Source: Amia ocellicauda
Lineage: Eukaryota > Chordata > Actinopteri > Amiiformes > Amiidae
Length of the DNA stretch: 64,000 nucleotides
Direction of reading: 5' to 3'
Assembly (NCBI RefSeq): GCF_036373705.1
Contig: NC_089868.1
Span: 12,401,020-12,465,019, forward strand
In this document: positions 24,100-35,879 of the stretch, in pieces
Layout: each line of letters begins with the position of its first letter
Position numbering within the stretch: position 1 is the stretch's first letter
Notes under the pieces: model-generated
Database searches by the model: none
Seen by the model: the letters and a program-made list of their open reading frames with translations, nothing else
Told to the model about the DNA's origin: nothing
Translations under genes and position numbers: made by a program

Positions 24100-26390
24100 G
24101 TGATGACACAATGCACGTATCCCACGGTGATAGTACGGAATTAAGTAGCAGTATGAATCATAAAGTGCACTGGCATTATAACCTATAAAGATCCGATTGC
24201 TTTTGTTTTTCATCAACTGTAAGCCTTTCCAAGATGAATACAAAATCAAAAACATTCCAGTGCAGTTCACATAATATCCGCCTGATGGTGCAGAAGTGTA
24301 AGTCTTACAGGTTTAAAATGAAACTCATACTTCTTCTCCATCTAGTGGGAATGATGTGTATTGCCATGGTAAGTCTATTTCTATCCAGTGGTAAAAACAT
24401 GACGTTTAAAATACATTGATACATTACCGAAATGAAGAATGGAAACCTGTAGTGCACTCAGATTGTGAGCTCAAACTCACTCTGAAGGCAATAAAAATAC
24501 AGTGAAATCCTACTAGATTTTAAGGTGATGTTTGCACTTGTATCAGTGTTCCCAAGTCATGAAATAACCAGTCCATACATACTGCTGTGGAAACGAGCAA
24601 TATTTATTTTTGCTTGGTCAAAAATATACCTTTACTTTAAACTTAATTTACTAGACTATCAGAAATCTATCAATCAATACATTTGTATTTGTTTAGCGCC
24701 CTTCGCAGGGAGCCACAGAGCGCTTTTGACATGTCAAATCCCAAATCATTCAAAGTTAATATGAGTGAAGTGGATTGCATGAGTTATGAGCATGGATAGC
24801 CTATGTGGTGCTTCAAAAGTGTGCGTCTCTCCTGTTACAACACATTGCTGATAGTGGAATTTCCATAATTGATCAGTGGGGATACATATATAGTGGGTTT
24901 GTTATTATTATTATATCAGGTTTTGCTTTCTGATTCACGTTGGCATTTCAGACTTTCATTGACATGTAAATCTTCTTTATAGTGGACACCAGACAAACAA
25001 TACTCAAGTTGCATTGTAACCGACTGTAACTATAGTATGGATAGCAAATATTTCATTATTTATTTTTATAACCACTAGCGCAAATGATTCAGGACCTAAA
25101 TGCCTTTATTTTTCCCAATCTGACTTTCCATGAGGCATGTATATGTGTAAGAAATACCCTACCTGTCTGCCACACTCCATTCACCTTGTTATATCTCGAA
25201 TCTGCATATTCTGCACTGATGTCCATGACCAGACGTCGAAGTCCATCATCGGAGCTGTCTCTGTTATGTTTCCCTTACAAACTGTCCATCGCGTATCATT
25301 TCCCTCCGGATGGGTCTCACACTTGCAGACAACACACATGATATTTCAGGAATGGTGAAGTCCTGTTCTAAGAGATATTCAACCTGTTCCTTGGATATAT
25401 TGAATGATGGCTGACCTTCATTGTCATTTTTTCCCAGTCTGATTTTCCATTAGGCATGTGTATGTGTACACAGACATACAGGTCTTTTTCAACCCAGTGG
25501 ATACTGTTAAAAGCATACTGTCCAAGTATGGAAATATTACTATTTGTAAAATGTATTTTTATAGTTTGTGGTAAATTTCCAAACTATGTTCCATGCAGTC
25601 TTTTAGCTGAGATGTTAAACCTTATGCCTGGATTTAATAGATCCCAAGGCACGTGTAAAAAAAGAGTAGCGGTATCAAGCCAGTCTCCTGGCTAAATTCC
25701 AATACCAATAGCCACTTCCCTGGATCCAATTGTACTGATGACCTAATAGTATAAAAGAGTGTCAAGATATAATAATGACAATAAAATAATTATTATAACA
25801 CATCTTAAATCCAGGATACACAGGCACAGTAGGAACTGTACAAAAAAGCTAATATTTGTACTGTGTTAATATTGCATTGTATGGCCTATAGTTGGAGGAT
25901 AAAAATTCAAGGTGGCATTGATTACTACAGTAGAAAAATAGTGTCCCTGAAAGCCAGCAACAACAACAGAGCTTCAACCGTTTTTGAAAGTTGTGTTTTT
26001 GCTGTACATCAGTTTGTCTTACCATCATGAGTCCAGTGACAAAGGCCTTGAACATATAGAAGTTTGACTACAGGTAAGGCGAGCAAGGGAATGTGTTTAT
26101 GCCCTTCCAAAGTCTTGGGATATTTGAATGCCCAAGTCCACGTCTTCCCTGAAGCCCTCGTATGAACGCCTGCATGGCACCCTTCAGAGATTGAATCATG
26201 TATTTGCAAGCGGAAACTGTGAACCAGCATGCAAATATTCTACGGCTGGAGAAGGGTTGGAGCCCAATGGTGACACTCTTGTTGCTCGTGGTTTTTATTT
26301 GTTCTGACAGATAAGCAGCGCTCCTTGAATACGCATGAGTTTCTAGGTTTGAATCAGTAGTACCAAAGACAGATGCACTCAATGCATCCA
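24100..26390. other. no gene recognised; SINE-like block and a small direct repeat
   Basis: Around 24667-24735 the sequence TTTAGCGCCCTTCGCAGGGA with AGAGCGCTTTT resembles a common fish interspersed repeat. A 40-bp direct repeat (TTTTTCCCAATCTGACTTTCC at 25106 and a close copy at 25424) marks a small duplication. No exon is supported. Confidence 0.3.
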
Positions 26391-26399
26391 ATCACAATG

Positions 26400-27340
26400 A
26401 GCAGCGCTCACCATATATATGTAAACAGTTTGGCCCGTGGGCCAGTGACTGCAACAACACCATTGTTGACCCCAGTGAGCCGTGGCCCGGAAAACAATCC
26501 CTGTCTGTTTCGAGAGCGCATTAGCAACCTTAATGGCCAGAGATGCAGCTGGGGCAGTGGGCACCACCAGCCACCCAGAACAAGCGTGGACGCCCACGAC
26601 TCACGTCTGAGGACCATGGTGTCCTGCTAGGTCCTAGACCGAGACCGCCATCTGCAGCTCGTAGTGTGACCACCAGAGTGAGGCCTGATTCGATCAGACC
26701 ACCTAGACCTGATGTGAATTAGCAGGTATATGCATGTATATGCATGCATGTATATAGCTATGCATGTATAGCTCATAGAGCCCAAACAACGCTAGTTAGT
26801 GCAGATAAGATGAAAGAGATGTGCTTAAAGTGAATGAGATGATAAGGAGCTGGACATGGGCTGCTGAGACGCTGTCAGGAGTGGGGTCCACTCACAGTCG
26901 TCTGTGGACGGATGTTGACGTATCGAGTCATGGAAGAGGTGTCTCTCGTGCTGTGGACTGGCACGTCGATTCACACTCAGTAGGGGTTTAAAAAGATATC
27001 TGACTGGGGTGTTGACTTCTCTAATTAGTTGAAACTTCACAAATTGCATAATGTCATTTCACAACAGTCCAGTGACCCATTTTGCACAGCAGCACCCTTC
27101 CTATTGATTTATCAGACTGTCATAGCGTGTGTTTGACATTGGTTTATAGATTGTACTCTTGACAGTCTGCATTGCCCCTACTTAAATCCCACTGAATGGC
27201 TCTTGTGTAATGCAGTGCCACTTGGGGGTCCCAGGTGGGGGTCAATGCAATGAGAACACTATACCATTCTAAAGAGACACAATAAACATTGGACAAATTT
27301 GCTAATAGTCTCAGAGCTTGTGCCCAGCTTTTCCACAAAT
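26400..27340. mobile_element. decayed Tc1-like transposon
   Basis: Frames around 26490-26690 (plus strand) resemble a transposase N-terminal region. Plus-strand 27150-27200 encodes a CPYLNPTEWLL segment, which is the catalytic-Glu motif (PDLNPIEHLW) of Tc1 transposases. The two are separated by stops and frameshifts, and the termini are not clear. Confidence 0.5.
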
Positions 27341-27344
27341 TCCA

Positions 27345-28135
27345 GCTTATCTGATTTTATATGGTTTACTATTGATTTGTGGTGACATAACACAATAAAC
27401 AGATAGGTCTGCTAACATGTCTTGCTGTAGTAAGCACTGTTCATCATTGTTTAAAGCAGTAATTAGCATTGTTCTTCAGTGCCCACTGCTTAGTCAAATC
27501 ATAGAGTTCAGCTGACTATCATGCATTTATTCATAGTTTTCCATTTAATCCAAGAAATCTGATGAAAATGAAAAAGAGTAATAATAATGTCATCACTATG
27601 TATGTTTCACTGTCATCATTTGGCTTTATGTGTAAGTCCAGTGTTGAAGGGTTTGTAAAATCAGTACGAGAGCAGCACGACTGAATAAGGCCACTCACAC
27701 TCACAATCGTGCACATGCAAGTACAGAGACACACACAGCGGCACAGTAATGATCACTCCAGAGTGAGTCAGGAATGCTTTCATTTTGAACCAGGAATAAA
27801 CTCGCTGTTCAAAAGGGCACAAGCTACAGGCCAGACGCATTTCCCCAGCACAGCCCCCGCTGATTGAGGACAGTGATTGGCTTACATGGATTCATTCCCT
27901 TGTGAGTGTGCAGTGTGGAAGTTGACGGAGCTGTAGTGTGGATTTCCAAACAGCACCCCTTGCTGGTCTGAACAAAGTATATAAATGGCTGATAATCCTT
28001 GTTACACTGAGTAACACTATCACATTGATTTGAATTGCATTGTGTTGAGACACTAAGCAAATGTGTCACTTGGTTTTGCTTTATTGGATCTTTAATGGCC
28101 CTTTCACAGCCTCATTTTCTCAAGTGCCTTGAGAT
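27345..28135. other. no gene recognised
   Basis: Only short frames are present, without splice-bounded coding potential or repeats that I recognise. Confidence 0.3.
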
Positions 28136-28139
28136 GGTG

Positions 28140-28749
28140 CTACCCATGTACATCCACAGCACATTGCAGCACTGCAATCTCTCCATCGTTCGGCACTGAA
28201 GACAGTTTGCTCAACTCCTCCACTGCAGAGCCCAGGGCACCCAGCTGTGCAGACAAGTGAAGAAAGAATAGAGGGGTGAATACACCGATACAGAGAAGGG
28301 GTTCATATACTTACACACAGGGATAAGGGCTTTAACACTGATACACACAGAGTACAGCAACTACACTGAGCCACAGTGCTGGTTACAGAGAGAGAAAGCA
28401 GTGCTCCACTTCTCACAGCAGGCCTGCAAGAGGCAGCAAGAGGAGCAGGGCATTCTGAGGAGAGTGTGAGGGTAAGAACAGGGGGCCACACTGAACAATA
28501 TCAGTGTGCAGACAGACTCAGGACACGTGTAGCCAAGGAAACCTCAGCAGAGCTCTTTGTGTACAGGTCCAGCACCCACAGCTCCAGAGCTGCCCAGGGA
28601 GTGGGGTCAGACACACCGTACATCTGCTGTTTTGAAGCTCTTACCATGGTCCTGTCCCCTGGCTCTGCTCCGCCATACCTCCACAAATACACTGTGCCAT
28701 TACACACTGCTACCACCAGGAGGGGCTGTACACCAGACTCACCCTGGGA
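28140..28749 (-). CDS. orphan exon candidates, one beta-propeller-like
   Basis: Exon 28749-28645 (acceptor CTTTAG, donor GTAAGA, 35 codons in phase 0) encodes VQPLLVVAVCNGTVYLWRYG, the look of a WD40-type blade ending (hydrophobic strand, G-x-V-x-L-W). A piece from 28581 (LWVLDLYTKSSAEVSLATRV) can follow in phase. Exon 28244-28140 (polypyrimidine tract and CAG acceptor) encodes ALGSAVEELSKLSSVPNDGE and ends at TAG, as a terminal exon would. I cannot name the protein. No donor joins the second and third pieces, and an upstream candidate near 29060-28960 carries a stop, so this may be a gene remnant. Confidence 0.35.
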
Positions 28750-28759
28750 CTAAAGTCAC

Positions 28760-30320
28760 TCACTGGCAGAAGGATCAACAATCCTTGCAATAAGCAGACA
28801 GCTTGTCAAGTTGTAACTGCAGATTCCTAGGCAGCTTTAGAAGGAGCAATATTTGACTTAAGATAAGACAGTTGTTCCTACACCTGCAACGATTAGTCTG
28901 TCCACAAATTGCCAGTCATCATCACACTGTGTCCTAGTCCTGTCTTACAGGGGCTCATGTGTGCAGTCTCACCTTTTCACAGCCTCTGTCCCAGCATGCA
29001 TTGCATCATCCTATGCACCAGCATCAGTGTGACCTCTGAGGGGAGGGCAGCAGTGGTCATGAACAGCCTAGAGCTGAGAGAAACACAGACACAGTCATTT
29101 TTAAGACTATATTTTAGTTGTGCAGGGAGGGTTGGGAGCTATAGTAAGATTCAGGTTAAACTCAGGATATTAACAATGACTGTACATTTGTTTGATCACA
29201 AATCTTCCAAAAGTTGGTCTGTGTTATTATGGCAAATCCCAAAACTGGCTAAACATGTATTAGGAGGACATCCAAAACCTCACACAAATGTAATGGAAAG
29301 GTCAGGCTCTCTGCTACTTGTGTGCCAAGTATTAGGGAGGTTTCATTTTGTCTTCTCATCTTGATGGAGAATTTGGTTATAATGAAATCATTTGGAGATA
29401 ATTCAAACTGTAACTTGCAAGTAGTTTACAAGAGATGTGCCCTGAGATGATAGAATCACTGCTTCAACTGAGAAAGTAACGTATCATAGAGTCACAGGTA
29501 ATTAAAAATGTATTACATATATGATATAATAGCTGGAGTGAGAACTGATCTTATTTTATAACCCCCAGCTCACAACAATACCTATGACATTACATATTTT
29601 GCTAATTCAAGAAAACATGACTTAATATGTGGGAGATTTAATGGAGGGGAGAGAGTGAAGCAGCTCCATGGCCTCAGCTCTGGCTCCAGGCTCTGGAGCG
29701 CTCTGAAGAGCCTGAGTCCAGCTCCAGCTCCGCTCCGGCTCCAGAGCACAACTTACAAAATCTGTCCAGCTCCGATCCAGCTCCAGGTCCTGGAGATGGC
29801 TCCGGGCTCCAGAGCTGGTGCACGGCCAACGTTACAAGGCAGCAATCAGGTTGTTTCCCAGAAATGTTGCAAATGCATTGCTCATCCATATTACCCAATG
29901 TAGGAGTCACTGGAGATGGAGGTCACCCTCCTCTTTAACTCCAGACTCATCCATGGCCTGTGGATAATACACATCCTCCTCAAAACCACATGCCCTGATA
30001 CACTGATACACTACAAAGACATACAAATACAAAGACAATGCAATAATACAATACAAGTGTAAGATCTGAGGTTCCAGGGTTCAAGTCCCTGTTTGGGTAC
30101 CAAATTATATGCAAGTACAGCCCAGCTGTTTAAATGTGTAAAACATGTAAAATAATGTGATATACTGTAATAATTGTAAGTCCAACACAACATATACCAC
30201 AATATCATAGTTAATCATTAGCAATATAATGTACATTCATAAATTCAATGGTATTTGCCTTAAAGGCACACAACCAGATTTTAAATGCATATGTGAACAT
30301 GTGATCAGCCAATATTGCAG
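28760..30320. other. mostly unannotated; AGCTCC-rich block and tRNA-like tail
   Basis: 29655-29830 is a degenerate AGCTCC/CTCCAG-rich repeat. About 30060-30110 contains CAGGGTTCAAGTCCCTG, a perfect tRNA T-arm hairpin followed by a CCA-like end, but no matching acceptor strand upstream, so it is a SINE or tRNA-derived fragment. The rest shows nothing I can support. Confidence 0.35.
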
Positions 30321-30324
30321 TGAA

Positions 30325-30600
30325 TTACACTGAATGCTGCACACACACTGTACACTGAATGCTGCACACACACTACGCACTGTACACTGAATACTGCATA
30401 CAAACTGTACACTGAATACTGCACACACTGCACACTATACACTGAATACTGCACACACACTGCACACTGTACACTGAATACTGCACACACACTGCGCACT
30501 GTACACTGAATACTGCACACACACTGCGCACTGTACACTGAATACTGCACACACACTGCGCACTGTACACTGAATACTTACGCTACACATCATACACCAC
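30325..30600. repeat. 32-bp minisatellite
   Basis: Units of 32 bp built on TGCGCACTGTACACTGAATACTGC with CA-rich spacers occur about seven times and degenerate at both edges. Minus-strand frames rich in QYSVYSAQC are repeat artefacts. Confidence 0.9.
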
Positions 30601-30751
30601 ACGCTACACAAACAGTGCACACCACACCGAATACTGCACACTGTACATTATACAGTGCACACTGAACACACACAGTAGGGCATTTCTCTCATTGTATTAT
30701 AATATAATTCAGTACATTAATAAATGTCCCTCTCGCTCTCTCTCTCTGCAG

Positions 30752-30892
30752 GCTGGTCCCGGGGCGGCTCTGTTCCAGGCAGTGGTGTCACTGCTGTGCT
30801 CAGTGCAGGAGCAGGGAGACCGCACCCCCCCAGGCATACTCAAGGCTGCTCTCTACCTTCTGGCACTCAGCCAGGACCGGAGTCCCCAATGA
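30752..30892 (+). CDS. orphan terminal exon candidate
   Basis: A strong acceptor (TCTCTCTCTGCAG) precedes 46 codons of GC-rich, codon-like sequence encoding FQAVVSLLCSVQEQGD and LKAALYLLALSQDRSPQ, then TGA. The amphipathic Leu/Ala pattern suggests helical repeats. No other exon of the same gene is seen nearby, so it could be the end of a gene fragment. I do not recognise the family. Confidence 0.35.
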   Translation, partial: AGPGAALFQAVVSLLCSVQEQGDRTPPGILKAALYLLALSQDRSPQ

Positions 30893-31132
30893 CTAAATCC
30901 ATTATTTTGACAATAACGTTTTTAGGGGTAATTGTCATTTGTTTTTATTTCATACATTTGTGTGTAGTGTTCGTCAAGGTGTTTTCACACTGCTAGCTAC
31001 ATTTTTCTTGTATGATTATTTCACAATACAGCAACATATGAATGATGAATCATGCTGTAAACATGTATGACGGAGATGAACCTAAATCTATTTCTTGCAT
31101 CTTGAATAGTGTAGGGAAAAAATGAAAAGGAA

Positions 31133-31420
31133 ATTTAAAAGTGGGGACATTTCCCGCTTCTTCCTTCCCCTAAAACAGTGTAGGGGGCACAAGGAGGGAG
31201 AGTTGGAGAAAGAAGGAGAGCAGAGCGAGAGACAGGAGAGAGATGGTGAACTGAGCTACAGAAATAAAGACAAGAGACATGGAGATGGAATGAGCAGCGC
31301 CAGAGAAGAAAGAGATTCAGAGACAGGCAACGATCAAGACAGAGATGGATAAAGAAAGTGAGAGCGATAAAGAGAGAGACAGGAACCCACAGGTGGAAAG
31401 TGAAGGGAGACAGAGACAGA
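31133..31420. repeat. purine-rich (GA) tract
   Basis: An almost uninterrupted GA-rich strand of about 290 bp with low complexity. The open frames on both strands here follow from composition. Confidence 0.6.
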
Positions 31421-31424
31421 TTGA

Positions 31425-32640
31425 CATGCCTGCCCCAAGTGCAGCTGAACCACATGCTATGTTTGTTGTTTGTGGTCTAGATAACAATTAGGCTGAGATA
31501 TCTGCCTTAGTTGACTGAATTATTTACAGCAAAGTGTTGCTTTACTAGTAATTAGACCTTCCTTGACTTACGTCATCAAAAAAGGCTATCTTATGTTTGA
31601 AGAAAACAGGCTCCTGTATGTAAATATTTTCATGTCTACAAAATCTCTGTGATTTAATGAGATTAAAGAGGTAACGTATGCTACTCTTCCATGCATTCTA
31701 CATACCGGTCTATTTCAGATGAACTTTATTATACTGTGCTTTCTTGTCTCCCCAAAAAATGTAAATAGGGAAATGAGCAACATCCAGGCAGTCATTGTTT
31801 TAATCTTACTTAATCACCGTCATTGTCATACTTGTGTGTCCTTTAGTGCACATCGTCCGTTCTCCAGCAGATATTGTAGCTGCACGAGGCATCGATCCAG
31901 TCTAACTATATGTGGCAAATCTATTTTCAAGTATATATAGTGATTAACATTGAGGCTGGCTGATCTGTTTTTGGTTCATCTCCCATCAGAAGACACTAAC
32001 GTCAATTTGATTTGGATTGTGTGGGGATTCTTCCACGCCTCCATGCCACCCTACAACTATCTCCTGCCACCCGCTTGCCACCCCAGGTGAAAATGTCTAG
32101 ATCCGCCCCTGGTTGTAAGTTACTCAATGTCAAATAAAAAAATAAAAAAAGGAATATATATATATATATATATACACATATTGTCTCTGGATTAATTTTA
32201 ATATTTGTATTGTATGGAACAAACTTTTTTTTATTAATTTGTCATAAGAACTACATTATTTGTGTCATAGGATTAAACACCTACAGCTATATTTCATAGC
32301 AAGCCTTGAAATTAGGTATGAAGCCCAATTCTGAAAATCATAGATCTCCTCATTAAAATACAATCCACCTCATTTAATGGGGCAATATTTCCATATGAAC
32401 TCATTTACGACGTTTTAAACTGACCCTGGGGTTGAAAAGTATAATATTGATTGACACATCCTTCCCCCCGGTCCAATGAGTGCATTATCACAAAGTGGAA
32501 TCAGTTGTTTATTTCTCTCTGAGGTTGAATCAGTGTGATTCATCAAATTGAAAGACACTCATCTGATACAGATTCATGACACAGCGTCACATCAATCTAA
32601 GACAGTCTGACAGCTGCTCTGGGTCTCTCGATTGTGTTGC
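31425..32640. other. no gene; DNA-transposon terminus near 32110
   Basis: ATCCGCCCCTGG ending near 32112 is the inverted form of the CAGGGGCGGAT terminus seen in many fish hAT elements, and TGGCGGATCC at 33693 is a related start. AT and TA runs lie at 32155-32173. Otherwise nothing is recognised. Confidence 0.35.
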
Positions 32641-32814
32641 TCACCCACCTGACTGACTGGAGCCCGTTCCCGCCTGGTGTGGAAACTGGGACACTGGACA
32701 CTGGGGGGTGTCACCAGTAGTGTTCTCTGTGTGTCAGTGTTAGTGTGCCTCCCTGCTCAGGCTGCAGCGCCACCACTCTGCACAGCTACTGCCCTCTCCA
32801 GCCTGTCCACCACA

Positions 32815-33385
32815 CTGGTGTCTGTGGCCTGGCTCCGTGTGTCCTCTTCACTGTGTCTGTGGCCTGGCTCCGTGTGTCCTCTTCACTATGTCTGTGGCCT
32901 GGCTCCGTGTGTACCCTTCACTGTGTCTGTGGCCTGGCTCTGTGTGTCCTCTTCACTGTGTCTGTGGCCTGGCTCTGTGTGTCCTCTTCACTGTGTGTCC
33001 TCTTCACTGTGTCTGTGGCCTGGCTCCATGTGTCCTCTTCACAGTGTGTCCTTTTCACTGTGTCTGTGGCCTGGCTGAGTGTGTCCTCTTCACAGTGTCT
33101 GTGTCCTCTTCACTGTGTCTGTGGTCTGGCTCCATGTGTCCTCTTCACTCTTTAGTTGAAAACACAACAAAATGCATGTCATTAGTTCACAGCAGCTAGC
33201 AGTGGACAAATGCAGAGCTATATTAGCAATGTATTGAAAGCAAGGAATGAGTGAACCTTGAATAAGATTTGAGCAGACGTTTGCAGTCCCCCTGGAAGCC
33301 AAATCCCCGCTCTCCCTCCCCGTCCGTCTTGAAGAAGGAGCCTCGGCCTGTGTGGAGCGACGAGGACAAGAATAAATTTGGATGT
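32815..33385. repeat. 35-bp minisatellite locus 2 with duplicated flank
   Basis: About nine copies of the same 35-bp unit as at 14.4 kb lie at 32818-33150, followed by the same 200-bp flank. In the minus direction that flank contains CACAG followed by an open frame (RGSFFKTDGEGERGFGFQGD), which may be an exon-derived part of the duplicated unit. Confidence 0.85.
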
Positions 33386-33569
33386 GTATATGTATTGTGT
33401 AAATAAAGGTATACATTGGTGTGTGTTAAGTCTTACTAGAAGTGTACTTAAGAAGGATGAGGTGATGCCAAGGGTCGGGCCAGAAGGTAGTTTGATGTGT
33501 TTGCTGCACTGCACAACAATGACCACCTGGGAAAGCCCCACCGAAGATCTATCATATATATGTGTTGGT

Positions 33570-33660
33570 TTGTCTGTGTGTGTGTGTGTGTGTGTGTGTC
33601 TGTCTATCTCTCTATCTGTCTGTGTCTGTGTATCCGTGGGTGTATGTGTCTCTGTTTGTG
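33570..33660. repeat. (TG)n / (TCTG)n microsatellite
   Basis: A TG run followed by TCTG/TCTA-type units. A second, unrelated hAT-like terminus starts downstream, near 33693. Confidence 0.85.
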
Positions 33661-33889
33661 TTGGTAGTTTTAATTGCAATTGAATTGTAAGCACTGGCGG
33701 ATCCAAGGGTTGGTAAGGGGTAACAGCTTCCACCCCAGTAAGAAAGACTTGCCACCCCAATCTCCCCATGCTAAAATATGTATTTTTTTACATTTTAATC
33801 CTGTCCGACATTCGCTATAGAATAGTTACTGTGTAGTTTTTCTGCGAGACGGTCTCTGACAAGAACGTGAACTTTAGTTTAGTGAACTC

Positions 33890-34260
33890 TCTACAAAATA
33901 GTTAAGGTGTTGGATGGGGACGGTGTGTGGTGGGGACTGTGGTAGTGCCAGTTCCCGTTGAGGCGGAGTGTGAAGAACCCAGAGAAGGTCTGCCACCTCC
34001 ACAATATCATATAGATAGGAGAAGCTAGGGGGCTGGTCTACTATGATGGGATGCCAAAACTCTGCAGGCGGTGTCAGGGTCAAGACCTCGGTGTTGCCCA
34101 GTGCACAGCGGTGGTCTGTGGCAAGTGTAAGGGAAGTCATCTGACACATGCCTGCAGAGAAAAGATACTCTGAAACCTCTGGGGCTGTGAGGGCCATGTT
34201 TATAAGAACTGCCCCCAGTCGTACGCGGATAGAGTCGGGTCTACCTTCTCACGGACCAGC
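33890..34260 (+). pseudogene. retroelement ORF1/gag-like zinc-knuckle fragment
   Basis: Across two frames the plus strand encodes YDGMPKLCRRCQ, VVCGKCKGSHLTHACRE and then GHVYKNCPQSYADRV. These are successive CCHC zinc knuckles of the type found in ORF1 of vertebrate non-LTR elements and related ZCCHC3-like fish proteins. A frame change between the second and third knuckle and the absence of a reverse transcriptase show it is a fragment. Confidence 0.55.
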
Positions 34261-34820
34261 AATGCAATAGTCAAGCTGTTTTGTTTGCCATTATTGTTGA
34301 ACTGAATTTTAAGAATTTTAATCATGAGCATTAAAATTTGTATTGTTTTAATTTGTAATGTAAAAAACTAAACCAAATAAACAGTATTTTCACTATTTTA
34401 TCAGTATTTTATGATTCTATCAGTTGTTTATTGTTTTGTCTAGTGTGGAAGTGTTGTTTTATAGTCCGTGTCTTGGCCTGTTTTAGACTTTCCTCACAAC
34501 TGCTGCATTCAACTCCACTCCTCCCCCACCTGGATTATTCACCAAGACCATTGCAATGCTCTCAATTTTTTCCAATCAATCTCCTCCACATTCATTGCTG
34601 TTTACACTGGACTTCTGCTAGGTGAGCTCACTCCATTCTTTTGACATTGGCTTGTTTTTCATGATCATTCTCGTCAACACATTGTTTATTCTTTTGTTAC
34701 TTTGCAGAACAGTTCATTTTGCCTTTACTTTGTTACTTTTCTTCAGCCTGTTTTCAATTGTGCATCCATTTCAATCTCATTTACCCCATTCCAAGTGTCC
34801 TAATTCTTTTCTATAGGGTG

Positions 34821-35640
34821 TGTTACGCTCCTCAGTGAAGGGGAACATAACCGCCCATGCACACACACACTGGGGTAGGAAGAACAAATGTAAAGGCAAG
34901 TGCACTACCAAATGTACCCGGAAACAAAACAAGTCTCCCAAAAGAGGGATTTTATTTCCTTTTTAACAAGCAAAGAACTACTTGTTAACCAAGTTAATGA
35001 AAGTTAATAACAAACAGGTTTAAATATATAGAACATGGAACAGGGTTACACAATATAACAATAGTCAGGTTTTACAAATAACAATAGACAGATAAGGTAA
35101 ATAAAGGGGTGGTGGTTAACTGACAAAGGGTAGGAGAAGGACCGTGCGAATGGTCTGTGAAATCAACAAAGTAACAAAAAGGCCCTGACTTCCCTACACC
35201 TCTATCTCTACTTATAACAATACTAAGCCCTGAATCTAACCTACCTGCTACAGAAAGATGGTGACATCCATTCGTTCCTAACCTAGTGTATATAACAAAC
35301 AGCTATGTGATGCAGAGTTTACCCATGGGTTTCTTACCTAGCCCTTCTCCATACTGACAGGAGCCGGAGCCGGGCAACACAAAACTAAAACACCGCCATA
35401 CCGCTCTCTCTCCACACACTAAACAGCACAGGTATATATAGGTGATGGGTCCTGCTGTGATTGGCCGGCAACAATAGATGGGGGAACCAATGAGGACAGG
35501 TAAAGCACCCCCTCTTCAGCAACAAATGCCCACAACCAAAAGAGAGCTCTTCATCAGCAAATCGCACCTAAAAGAGAACTACAGACAAAATCAAAGACAA
35601 ACGGCAACACACAGATTCACAAGAGACCAGGAACGTAACA
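34821..35640. mobile_element. probable solo LTR, 820 bp
   Basis: The ends are TGTTACGCTCC and GGAACGTAACA (10 of 11 complementary), beginning TG and ending CA. The flanks GGGTG and GTGTG agree at 4 of 5 positions, as expected of a target duplication. There is no coding sequence inside. Orientation is not settled. Confidence 0.55.
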
Positions 35641-35879
35641 GTGTGTTTGTTGGGTTGTTTGTATGTGGATGGTCTGAATGCTTCAGCCCAACACTTTATT
35701 TCTTCCTTCTTTTTCTGCTGTTGTATTCCATGTGCTTTTCTACCTTTACCAAGTTATTTTCCATATCCATTCATATCCCTTCTATATCCTTATATACTAT
35801 AATTGTACTCTGCAGTCTTTCTCTTGTCCTATATTCTATACTTCACTTGGAGTATACTATACAGCTGTCTGAGTTGTGG

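Noticed and set aside
29655..29910. Open frames on both strands (SGSRLWSALKSL and MTPTLGNMDEQ)
   Set aside because: They sit in a degenerate AGCTCC-rich repeat with no splice borders.
30060..30110. Possible tRNA gene
   Set aside because: Only the T-arm and a CCA-like end are present; there is no pairing acceptor strand, D-arm or anticodon arm, so it is a SINE or tRNA-derived fragment.
30305..30641. Regularly spaced repeats that could suggest a CRISPR-like array or a Cys-rich protein
   Set aside because: Units are contiguous 32-bp tandem copies without unique spacers, in a vertebrate genome; the minus-strand Cys-rich frames follow from the repeat.
33218..33769. 183-codon minus-strand frame
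   Set aside because: It runs through the TG microsatellite and the duplicated minisatellite flank; it contains poly-TH and no domain.
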